Assembly (NCBI GenBank): GCA_944391255.1
Contig: CALXSW010000224.1
Coordinates: 1-11,543 of the forward strand
DNA from: an uncultured Clostridia bacterium
GTDB taxonomy: Bacteria; Bacillota; Clostridia; UBA1381
Direction of reading: 5' to 3'
Length of the DNA stretch: 11,543 bases
Shown: positions 5,709 to 11,543 of the stretch, in pieces
Position numbering within the stretch: the stretch's first letter is position 1
Layout of the letters: every line of letters starts with the position of its first letter
The notes under the pieces: model-generated
What the model was told of the DNA's origin: nothing
The model's database searches: none
What the model saw: the letters and a program-made list of their open reading frames with translations, nothing else
Program-made: the position numbers and the translations under genes

Positions 5709-7079
5709 TCATACATGAGGAATATTCGTAAACATAGATATTTCTCTGTTTATAGTGCATAGATCGCTGACGTTCAGATCATGAATATTATTGTGTCCCG
5801 TTAATCTTGCAAACGTTTTAAGCTCTTCTGCTGAACAGTTGAGATAATTTGCAACTCTCTTTGCGGCGACGTCGATATTCAGATTTTTCCTCAGCTTTTC
5901 ATCTTGAGTGGCTACACCCACAGGGCATCTTCCGCTTCCGCATATCCTGTATTGACGGCATGCGGCTGCTACCATTGCGGCTGATGCTACAGCTACCGCG
6001 TCAGCGCCCATTGCTATAGCTTTTGCAAAATCCGAAGAAACGCGGAGACCGCCTGTTATTACGAGAGAAATATCGGAGTTTACAGAGTCGAGATATTTTC
6101 TCGCCCTGTACAGCGCGTATATAGTGGGAACGCTTGTTGAATCTCTTACTATAGCGGGAGAAGCGCCCGTAGCTCCGCCGCGTCCGTCTATAGTGATAAA
6201 ATCTGGCTCTGCGAAAACGCAGTATTCAAGATCCTTTTCTATTCTTCCGGCAGCTATTTTTATACCGATCGGTCTGCCGTCTGACCGTCTGCGCAGCTCT
6301 GAAACGAGCGCTTTAAGATCTTCTCTCGTTTTTATTTCCTCAAAGACAGACGGGCTGATTATATCTTCACCCGGATTTTTGCCTCGTATCTTTGCTATCT
6401 CAGGCGTAACCTTGCTGCCCGGCAGATGTCCGCCCATACCCGGCTTTGTACCCTGACCTATCTTTATTTCTATAGCGTCAGAATTTTTCAGATTTTCATC
6501 GGTGACGCTGTATTTATTCGGAACATATTCAAAAATATATTTTTCAGCCGCTTCCATTTCCTCGGGGAGTATTCCGCCCTCGCCGCTGCACATCGCCGTA
6601 TGCGCCATCGCGCTGCCTGTGGCGAGCGCTATTTTTGCCTCACGAGAGAGCGCGCCGAAAGACATATGCGATATGTATATAGGACTGTTAAGAAACAGCG
6701 GCTTTTTCGCGTTTTTACCTATCACAGTCGAGATAGAAACATGCGCGTCCTCCGGCAGAGGTGGAGGATTGAGCTGTGCTCCGAGAATGAGTATCTCATC
6801 CCATGACGGCATATACATTTTTGTGCCCATAGCTTCAATTATGGGACTGCCTGTTTCTGCCATTTCCTGTATTTCTTTCATATATCTGTAATCGCCTGAT
6901 ACGTTGTCTAAAGGACTTTGTACAGCGGCTGGTGATGATTTCTTCTTTTCAGGTTCAAGCGGTTTGAAGTAGGACGCGTCCTTACCGCAGACCGGACAAT
7001 TCTTAAGTTCGCTAAACGGCTTGCCTTCCTTTTCTTCATCGTAAACATAGCCGCAGACTGTGCATTTATATGCTGCCAT
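5709..7079 (-). CDS. Rubredoxin-like domain fused to FMN-binding glutamate synthase domain
   Basis: A 456-residue protein. Residues 4-40 form a rubredoxin-like iron site: YKCTVCGYVYD gives C6 and C9, NCPVCG gives C28 and C31. The gap between the pairs is short, as in rubrerythrin tails. After a Lys/Pro linker, residues 65-456 match the FMN-binding synthase domain of glutamate synthase: YISHMSFGALSREAK (135-149), SGEGG (165-169), GQGTKPGMGGHLPGSK (208-223), DGRGGATGASP (298-308), and the 3Fe-4S motif C374-x5-C380-x4-C385. The glutaminase (class II amidotransferase) domain of GltB is absent, so it may use free ammonia or catalyse another flavin reaction; an electron supply through the rubredoxin-like site is inferred. 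GGGAGG (7087-7092), 7 bases upstream, supports the start. It is a single-gene unit; no gltD partner is adjacent. Confidence 0.88.
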   Translation of the reverse strand: MAAYKCTVCGYVYDEEKEGKPFSELKNCPVCGKDASYFKPLEPEKKKSSPAAVQSPLDNVSGDYRYMKEIQEMAETGSPIIEAMGTKMYMPSWDEILILGAQLNPPPLPEDAHVSISTVIGKNAKKPLFLNSPIYISHMSFGALSREAKIALATGSAMAHTAMCSGEGGILPEEMEAAEKYIFEYVPNKYSVTDENLKNSDAIEIKIGQGTKPGMGGHLPGSKVTPEIAKIRGKNPGEDIISPSVFEEIKTREDLKALVSELRRRSDGRPIGIKIAAGRIEKDLEYCVFAEPDFITIDGRGGATGASPAIVRDSTSVPTIYALYRARKYLDSVNSDISLVITGGLRVSSDFAKAIAMGADAVAVASAAMVAAACRQYRICGSGRCPVGVATQDEKLRKNLNIDVAAKRVANYLNCSAEELKTFARLTGHNNIHDLNVSDLCTINREISMFTNIPHV

Positions 7080-7100
7080 TTTTATTCCTCCCTTTCTTCT

Positions 7101-7126
7101 CGACAGTGAAAAACTGTCGTTTTTTT
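7101..7126 (+). terminator. Terminator-shaped hairpin inside the leader of the minus-strand glutamate synthase-like gene
   Basis: CGACAGT (7101-7107) and ACTGTCG (7113-7119) pair around GAAAA and are followed on the plus strand by seven T. On that strand it has the form of an intrinsic terminator, yet no plus-strand gene ends nearby. On the minus strand the same hairpin lies in the 5' leader of the gene at 5709-7079, ending 8 bases before its ribosome site. It may shield the promoter region from antisense transcription or be a leader structure. Confidence 0.5.
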
Positions 7127-7144
7127 ATAATTATTTATAATTTC

Positions 7145-7173
7145 ATTTTATCATCATGACGTCAATAAGTCAA
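7145..7173 (-). promoter_or_regulatory. Promoter of the rubredoxin-glutamate synthase gene, with repeats
   Basis: On the minus strand TTGACT (7168-7173) and TAAAAT (7145-7150) are spaced 17 bp, each one base from consensus. The spacer contains the palindrome TGACGTCA (7157-7164), and GTCAATAA is directly repeated (7161-7168 and 7169-7176), giving a second overlapping TTGAC. These could be operator half-sites. The predicted start near 7138 gives a leader of about 59 nt. Confidence 0.6.
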
Positions 7174-7260
7174 TAACCTTAGAACAATTTTACATATAAA
7201 ATATTATTAATATTTAATATAAAAAAGTTTTTTTTATAGATAAAAAACTAATAAAGTATC

Positions 7261-7335
7261 TTGAAATAGATATAGTTTTGTGATATACTACTATATAAGA
7301 TGATCGGGGGGATAACGCTCCGAATAAAAAGGAGG
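7261..7335 (+). promoter_or_regulatory. Promoter and ribosome binding site of the nucleotidyltransferase gene
   Basis: TTGAAA (7261-7266) and TATACT (7284-7289) are spaced 17 bp, with TGA just before the -10 as in extended -10 promoters. The start would be near 7296. GGAGG (7331-7335) lies 8 bases before ATG 7344. Upstream, about 7186-7260 is almost pure A/T and may act as an UP element; it includes the AT-only palindrome at 7199-7215. Confidence 0.75.
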
Positions 7336-7343
7336 ATTATAAT

Positions 7344-8249
7344 ATGGATGCAGCATTAGTTATTATGGCGGCAGGAATGGGCTCAAGATATGGTGGCAAT
7401 AAGCAGATAGATGGAATGGGGCCTAATGGTGAGATTTTGATGGAGTATTCTATATATGACGCCATAAGAGCAGGATTTAATAAGATAGTATTTGTAATAA
7501 AGCCTGAAATGGAGGAAACTCTAAAGGAGCTTTGTGGTAACAGGATAGCAAAACAGGTAGAGGTGGCATACGTTTATCAGACATTTGATTCAATACCTGA
7601 TTTTTATCATATACCAGAGGAGAGAACAAAGCCGTTTGGCACTGTTCATGCGGTGCTTGCGGCAAAAGATGTTGTGGATAGTCCTTTCGCTGTGCTTAAC
7701 GCGGATGATTATTATGGTGTGAGCGCTTTTAAGACTATGTATGACGCGTTATGTGATCTTCCGGAAACGGGTGCCGCTTGTATGGTGGGTTACAGATTGA
7801 AAAATACGGTGTCAGAAAACGGAACAGTCACAAGAGGCGTATGCTCTGTTGAAGACGGAAAGCTTGCAAAGGTTACAGAAACATATAAGATAAAGCCGTT
7901 TGATGATGGAACTATACGAGATATAAACTTCCATGAGGAGGGCGATATAATAGATCCTGACTCACTTGTATCAATGAACTTCTGGGGATTTACACCGTGG
8001 ATGTTTGAGGTGATGGATACATATTTTGAAAACTTCCTTAGAGATCTTGAACCGGATAACATCAAGGGTGAATGTCTTTTGCCGATAATGATAGACGAGT
8101 TGATGCGCAACAAGAAAGTTGAGGTTGAAATGTATTCAACAGACTGCGTATGGTTCGGCATAACATATAAGGAGGACAAGCCGGAGGTTGAAAAGAGCAT
8201 AAGAGCATTGCATGATAACGGAACATATCCTCCGTCACTTAAAGATTAA
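7344..8249 (+). CDS. Sugar-phosphate nucleotidyltransferase (NTP_transferase family)
   Basis: A 301-residue protein with the Rossmann-like nucleotidyltransferase fold. The N-terminal signature is LVIMAAGMGSRYGGNKQI (5-22), where the Gly-rich loop and Arg15 bind the NTP and Lys20 is the likely catalytic lysine. KPFGTVHA (96-103) and LNADDYYG (118-125) follow; the Asp pair is the expected Mg2+-binding site. Such enzymes join a sugar- or alcohol-phosphate to an NTP, giving an activated sugar for cell-wall, capsule or glycolipid synthesis. The length fits single-domain members; there is no C-terminal beta-helix, so it is not a GlmU- or GlgC-type enzyme. No glycosyltransferase or kinase neighbour reveals the substrate. 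It is a single-gene unit with a strong promoter. The family is clear, but which NTP and sugar it uses cannot be read. Confidence 0.85.
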   Translation: MDAALVIMAAGMGSRYGGNKQIDGMGPNGEILMEYSIYDAIRAGFNKIVFVIKPEMEETLKELCGNRIAKQVEVAYVYQTFDSIPDFYHIPEERTKPFGTVHAVLAAKDVVDSPFAVLNADDYYGVSAFKTMYDALCDLPETGAACMVGYRLKNTVSENGTVTRGVCSVEDGKLAKVTETYKIKPFDDGTIRDINFHEEGDIIDPDSLVSMNFWGFTPWMFEVMDTYFENFLRDLEPDNIKGECLLPIMIDELMRNKKVEVEMYSTDCVWFGITYKEDKPEVEKSIRALHDNGTYPPSLKD

Positions 8250-8255
8250 ATTTAC

Positions 8256-8300
8256 GAGGCTGTTGTAAAACTCAACGAGCTTGCAGCAGCCTCAAAAAAA
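8256..8300 (+). terminator. Stem-loop after the nucleotidyltransferase gene, atypical terminator
   Basis: GAGGCTGTTGT (8256-8266) pairs over 11 bases, with two G-U pairs, to GCAGCAGCCTC (8283-8293), and CTC/GAG pair further inside. It lies 6 bases past the stop codon, the usual terminator position. However, it is followed by seven A, not T, so it does not meet the standard rule for Rho-independent termination. It may be a weakened terminator or an mRNA 3'-end stabiliser. Confidence 0.4.
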
Positions 8301-8313
8301 TTTAAAATTTTGC

Positions 8314-8342
8314 TTGACATATGTGTTTTTTTATGGTATTAT
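8314..8342 (+). promoter_or_regulatory. Sigma-A promoter of the riboswitch-ATPase unit
   Basis: TTGACA (8314-8319, perfect) and TATTAT (8337-8342, five of six) are separated by 17 bp. Transcription should begin near 8349, immediately before the riboswitch aptamer, which fits well. Confidence 0.85.
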
Positions 8343-8347
8343 ATTCT

Positions 8348-8447
8348 TGTAATGGGGAGTAGCTTGCGCACTGGCTGGCGTAATATGGTGTCGTCAATAC
8401 ACGATCGAAAGATCCGTACCATATTCTAAAGAAGCAAGACTTTTACA
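8348..8447 (+). promoter_or_regulatory. yybP-ykoY family Mn2+-sensing riboswitch aptamer
   Basis: Both conserved loops of this RNA family are present: L1 GGGGAGTAGC (8354-8363) and L3 GTCGTCAATAC (8390-8400). Supporting helices can be drawn: P2 TTGCGC/GCGTAA (8364-8369 with 8378-8383), P3 TATGGT/ACCATA (8384-8389 with 8418-8423), and a GATC-GAAA-GATC tetraloop hairpin (8403-8414). P1 can form from TGTAA with TTACA (8348-8352 with 8443-8447), next to the conserved AGCAAGAC (8433-8440). The 3' strand of P1 is also in the 5' arm of the following terminator. Family knowledge: Mn2+ bridges L1 and L3. Inferred outcome: Mn2+ stabilises P1, the terminator cannot form, and the ATPase gene is expressed. 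Confidence 0.93.
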
Positions 8448-8495
8448 GCAGAAGTATTTTTGTGATACTGCTGTAAAAGTGTTGCTTCTTTTTTT
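8430..8495 (+). terminator. Riboswitch-controlled terminator (expression platform)
   Basis: The left arm (8430-8451, starting AGAAGCAA) and right arm (8468-8489, ending TTGCTTCT) pair over about 21 bases with one mismatch, and short TAT/ATA pairing extends the top. Seven T follow (8489-8495). It stands about 105 bases before the ATPase start. Its 5' arm overlaps the aptamer P1 3' strand and the conserved AGCAAGAC, so aptamer and terminator are alternatives. Confidence 0.92.
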
Positions 8496-8600
8496 ACGAT
8501 ATGGTATTGAATATTAAAGCCAGATGTGTGAGAAAATACTACCATGACAGCATCGAGCGCGTAAGCTGGTGTAAAAAAACAAGATAAGGAGAGAAAGAGA
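8496..8600 (+). promoter_or_regulatory. Leader between riboswitch terminator and ATPase start
   Basis: This 105-base untranslated stretch has no gene. GGAG at 8588-8591 lies 9 bases before ATG 8601. ATATGGTA (8499-8506) repeats part of the 5' P3 strand of the aptamer and could pair with TACCATAT (8417-8424). No second promoter or clear structure is seen. The length after the terminator is rather long for such a leader. Confidence 0.5.
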
Positions 8601-11219
8601 ATGGATCCGTATCAGTTAACAAAGGAAAAGGTAATGGATTCGCTTGGTACAAGCGAAAGCGGACTTTCGCAAAGCAAAGCAGATGAAAATCTGAGAAAGT
8701 TCGGAAAAAATGAGCTGGCAGAGGGAAAGAAAAAGAACCCGGTGATGCTGTTTTTGGAACAATACAAGGATTTTCTTGTAATAATACTTATTGTTTCGGC
8801 AGTGATATCCGGAATACTTGGGGATCTGGAAAGCGCGATCGTCATATTTGTAGTTATAACGATAAACGCGGTTCTTGGCACAGTGCAGCACATAAAGGCG
8901 GAGCAGTCGCTCAACAGCCTAAAGGAGATGTCAGCGCCCACGGCAAAGGTCATTCGTGACGGAGCCATAAAGGTAATACCTGGTAAAGATGTAGCAGTTG
9001 GCGATATTGTCGTTGTTGAAGCGGGAGACTATGTATGCGCTGACGGAAGGATCATCGAGAATGCGTCGCTCAAGGCTGATGAAAGCGCGCTTACGGGTGA
9101 AAGTGAACCTGTGGAGAAACAGGACACAGTGCTTGAAGGAGAAAAGCCTTTAGGTGATAGGATCAATATGTTGTATTCGGGAAGCTTTGCGACATACGGC
9201 AGAGCGAAAATGGCAGTTACAGCGACCGGTATGAATACAGAGATAGGAAAGATAGCGACACTTCTCAAAAATACACAGGAGAAGAAAACTCCGCTCCAGA
9301 TAAGTCTTGATAATTTCGGAAAGAAACTTTCAATGATAATAATCGGAGTATGTATAATCGTTATGGGTCTTAGCCTGTGGAGAAGCAGAGCGAATATAGA
9401 TATCAAGGTATTTTCAGACGCGTTTGTGTTCGCTGTAGCGTTGGCGGTGGCAGCGATACCGGAAGCTTTAAGCTCAATAGTCACGATAGTGCTGTCGGTC
9501 GGAACGCAGAAGCTTGCAAAAGAAAACGCTATAATACGTAAGCTTCAGGCAGTAGAGGGACTCGGAAGTGTGTCTATAATATGTTCTGATAAGACGGGAA
9601 CACTGACTCAGAACAAGATGACTGTTCAGAAAATATATTTTGATGGCAAGATAATCGATAAAGATGATGAGATAAATGTGCGAGAGAGCCAGCTTATAAT
9701 AGACGGCGCTCTCTGTAATGACTCGATACGCAAGGACGGCAAGGAAATCGGCGATCCTACAGAGAGCGCGCTTATAGATTTTTCAATGAAGCATGGTCCA
9801 CCGGCTGAGGAAATGCGTGAAAAGTATCCGCGATTGGGAGAGATACCGTTTGATTCAGACAGAAAGCTAATGAGCACGGTCCATAAGATAGGAAACGGCT
9901 ATAAAATGCTCACAAAGGGAGCTGTTGACGTTCTTTTATCTCGAATAAAAGAAGTAAAGACTATGGACGGAAAACGCGAGTTCACAGCGGCTGACGCGGA
10001 TGAATTACGAGAAGTAAATATGCAGTTTTCAAAAATGGGATTGCGTGTGCTTGCCGTTTGTGAAAAGAGCGTTGATGATGTAAATATAAATATAGATGAT
10101 GAATACGGATATATACTGCTTGGACTTGTTGCGATGCAGGATCCGCCGCGTGAGGAAAGTGCAGACGCCGTTGCAAAATGTAAGATGGCAGGAATAATGC
10201 CAATAATGATAACGGGTGACCACCTTATAACAGCGTCGGCAATAGCTGAGAAGATAGGTATTTTAGACGACGGAAGACGAGCGGTTGAGGGCAGCGAGAT
10301 AGAGAAGCTCAGCGATGATGAGTTGGACGATTTTGTAACCGATGTAGCGGTATATGCGAGAGTTTCACCGGAGCATAAAATAAGGATCGTAAGCGCATGG
10401 CAGCGCAAGGGATATATAGTATCAATGACCGGTGACGGAGTAAATGACGCTCCGGCTTTAAAGCAGGCTGATATAGGTGTTGCTATGGGCATAACGGGAA
10501 GCGAGGTAGCAAAAGATGCCGCATCTATGGTTCTTACAGATGATAATTTTGCTACGATAGTAAAAGCGATAGAAAACGGACGAAACATATATAAGAATAT
10601 ACAGAGATCCATACAGTTCCTGTTATCTGGTAATTCAGCCGCTATTCTCGCTGTATTGTACGCGTCATTTGCATATCTTCCTGTACCGTTTAAGGCGGTT
10701 CATCTGCTGTTTATAAATCTTCTTACAGACAGTCTTCCGGCTATCGCGCTCGGAGTTGAACCTCATTCAGACGGAGTAATGAAAGATAAGCCGCGTAAAA
10801 AAGAACAGTCGATACTTTCAAAACGTGTAATGACCAATATACTTGTGGAGGGAGTAGTTATAGGTATTTTGACGATAGCCGCATTTTATATAGGACTTGC
10901 GCAGAACGAAACGGTGGGAAGCACTATGGCGTTTTCAACTCTCTGTCTGTCAAGACTTATACATGGTTTCAACTGTAAATCAGACAGACCGGTGGCTTTC
11001 AAGAAACAGATGTGGAATCATCCGAGTCTGATAGGCGCGTTCATAATCGGATTTGTGCTTTTGAACGCCGTTTTGCTCATACCTCCGGCACAGAAATTGT
11101 TTGAGGTAGCTCCGCTTTCAATAGCACAGCTTCTCGCTGTATACGGCTTGTCATTCGCATCGTTTGTGATAATACAGATATTAAAAGCGATAAGATGCGC
11201 TGTAAAGAAAAACAAGTGA
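8601..11219 (+). CDS. P2-type cation-transporting ATPase, probable Mn2+ (or Ca2+) exporter
   Basis: A full-length 872-residue P-type ATPase with N-terminal cation ATPase domain (MDPYQLTKEKVMDSLG), actuator motif TGES (165-168), phosphorylation site D330 in SDKTGTLTQNK, KGA nucleotide-site motif (439-441), and hinge motif TGDGVNDAP (610-618). About ten membrane segments can be placed: near 57-72, 76-95, 244-262, 274-300, 673-692, 697-716, 744-765, 774-790, 810-828 and 840-862. The ion site in M4 reads IPEALS (286-291), where Ca2+ pumps have IPEGLP; M5 reads GNSAA (677-681), lacking the Glu of SERCA site I; M6 keeps NLLTD (706-710). This suggests one metal site. Expression is under a Mn2+ riboswitch, so cytoplasmic Mn2+ export is the best guess, with Ca2+ as alternative. 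AAGGAG before ATG 8601 supports the start. Confidence 0.93.
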   Translation: MDPYQLTKEKVMDSLGTSESGLSQSKADENLRKFGKNELAEGKKKNPVMLFLEQYKDFLVIILIVSAVISGILGDLESAIVIFVVITINAVLGTVQHIKAEQSLNSLKEMSAPTAKVIRDGAIKVIPGKDVAVGDIVVVEAGDYVCADGRIIENASLKADESALTGESEPVEKQDTVLEGEKPLGDRINMLYSGSFATYGRAKMAVTATGMNTEIGKIATLLKNTQEKKTPLQISLDNFGKKLSMIIIGVCIIVMGLSLWRSRANIDIKVFSDAFVFAVALAVAAIPEALSSIVTIVLSVGTQKLAKENAIIRKLQAVEGLGSVSIICSDKTGTLTQNKMTVQKIYFDGKIIDKDDEINVRESQLIIDGALCNDSIRKDGKEIGDPTESALIDFSMKHGPPAEEMREKYPRLGEIPFDSDRKLMSTVHKIGNGYKMLTKGAVDVLLSRIKEVKTMDGKREFTAADADELREVNMQFSKMGLRVLAVCEKSVDDVNINIDDEYGYILLGLVAMQDPPREESADAVAKCKMAGIMPIMITGDHLITASAIAEKIGILDDGRRAVEGSEIEKLSDDELDDFVTDVAVYARVSPEHKIRIVSAWQRKGYIVSMTGDGVNDAPALKQADIGVAMGITGSEVAKDAASMVLTDDNFATIVKAIENGRNIYKNIQRSIQFLLSGNSAAILAVLYASFAYLPVPFKAVHLLFINLLTDSLPAIALGVEPHSDGVMKDKPRKKEQSILSKRVMTNILVEGVVIGILTIAAFYIGLAQNETVGSTMAFSTLCLSRLIHGFNCKSDRPVAFKKQMWNHPSLIGAFIIGFVLLNAVLLIPPAQKLFEVAPLSIAQLLAVYGLSFASFVIIQILKAIRCAVKKNK

Positions 11220-11240
11220 TTTGATGAAGGTGTTTAAAAC

Positions 11241-11280
11241 AAGAAGGCTCAGATCGTACGATGATCTGAGCTTTCTTGGT
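11241..11280. terminator. Bidirectional terminator between convergent genes
   Basis: Arms of 15 bases (11241-11255 and 11263-11277; core GCTCAGATC/GATCTGAGC, AAGAA/TTCTT outside) with one G-T pair and a 7-base loop. T-rich sequence flanks it in both directions (TTTCTTGGTTT on plus; CTTGTTTT on minus). It lies 21 bases after the ATPase stop and 38 bases beyond the stop of the convergent gene, so it can end both. Confidence 0.82.
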
Positions 11281-11315
11281 TTATTATTCAGCTTATAAAT
11301 GTTAAAATTGCGGTA

Positions 11316-11543
11316 TCACTCCGTGCTTTCAGATATCGGCTCTGATGTTTCAGCCGGTGCTTCTGTTGCCTCTTCGGCATTGTCAGCATTAGATGCGTCA
11401 TCAGACGATAGATCTGAAACTGGTTCATCTGTACTCTGTACGTCCGCGTCAGAGCTGTTTGCATCAGTTTCAGCCTGCGTTTCAGTCGCGATTTCAGCCG
11501 GAGCTTCAGTCGCTGTTTCGACTGGTGGTTCAGTAACTGTTTC
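11316..11543 (-). CDS. C-terminal acidic Thr/Glu/Ala/Pro-rich tail of an unidentified protein (partial)
   Basis: The minus strand is open from the window end to a TGA at 11316-11318, giving 75 residues with no start codon, so this is the 3' end of a longer gene. The sequence is low complexity and strongly acidic: it begins ETVTEPPVETATEAPAEIA and ends ETSEPISESTE. TEAPAE occurs twice, and a Ser/Asp-rich middle (SDLSSDDASNADNAEE) separates the two. There is no LPxTG or membrane anchor at the end. Such disordered tails and linkers are common in secreted, cell-wall or membrane proteins, but nothing here tells the function. The presence of the bidirectional hairpin just downstream supports a real gene end. 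Confidence 0.65.
   Translation of the reverse strand, partial: ETVTEPPVETATEAPAEIATETQAETDANSSDADVQSTDEPVSDLSSDDASNADNAEEATEAPAETSEPISESTE

Noticed and set aside
7199..7215. AT-only palindrome AAATATTA-T-TAATATTT between divergent promoters
   Set aside because: The surrounding 75 bases are nearly all A/T, where such palindromes are frequent by chance. Mentioned only as part of a possible UP element.
9899..10612. Long minus-strand open frame of 237 codons inside the ATPase gene
   Set aside because: It lies wholly opposite conserved ATPase motifs, has no ribosome site and gives a Ser/Ile-rich protein typical of an antisense shadow frame.

Overview
The window looks like a chromosomal segment of a spore-forming member of the Clostridia (Firmicutes). 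Evidence: a complete spoIIAA-spoIIAB-sigF sporulation cassette, the start of an S-layer-homology (SLH) secreted protein, strong AGGAGG-type ribosome binding sites, near-consensus sigma-A promoters, heavy use of ATA and AGA codons, and a Firmicutes-type P-type ATPase behind a manganese (yybP-ykoY) riboswitch. I see no transposase, integrase, phage gene, CRISPR array, tRNA or rRNA. It reads as ordinary host chromosome. No species can be named from sequence alone.

Layout. 1-283 (minus): 5' end of an SLH protein, cut by the window edge. 479-1771 (minus): a tandem class II aldolase/adducin protein whose second domain has lost zinc ligands, with a promoter at 1823-1852 and a terminator at 420-457. 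2005-3489 (plus): spoIIAA, spoIIAB and sigF with overlapping ends. 3571-4494 (plus): a cytoplasmic GH43-like five-bladed propeller with its own promoter 19 bp after sigF. 4622-5593 (plus): a stand-alone DRE-TIM aldolase behind a perfect consensus promoter and closed by a 20-bp hairpin terminator. 5709-7079 (minus): a rubredoxin-like domain fused to an FMN/3Fe-4S glutamate synthase domain. 7344-8249 (plus): a sugar-phosphate nucleotidyltransferase. 8314-8495: promoter, Mn2+ riboswitch and terminator. 8601-11219 (plus): a P2-type cation ATPase. 11316-11543 (minus): the acidic Thr/Glu/Ala/Pro-rich C-terminus of another protein, convergent with the ATPase and sharing a terminator.

How the genes work together. 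Only spoIIAA-spoIIAB-sigF is a clear operon: SpoIIAB holds sigma-F inactive and phosphorylates SpoIIAA, and dephosphorylated SpoIIAA frees sigma-F in the forespore. The ATPase and its leader form a second unit. Mn2+ binding should favour an aptamer P1 helix that shares bases with the terminator, so the pump is made when Mn2+ is high. The other genes are single-gene units with their own promoters and sugar or nitrogen metabolism themes: two aldolases, one glycosidase-like protein, one nucleotidyltransferase and one glutamate synthase-like enzyme. Their substrates cannot be read from the sequence.

No wholly new system is evident. The items most worth a second look are the riboswitch-ATPase pair with its altered membrane ion-site motifs, the half-dead tandem aldolase, the rubredoxin-glutamate synthase fusion with a terminator-like hairpin in its leader, and the palindrome at the start point of the strongest promoter.
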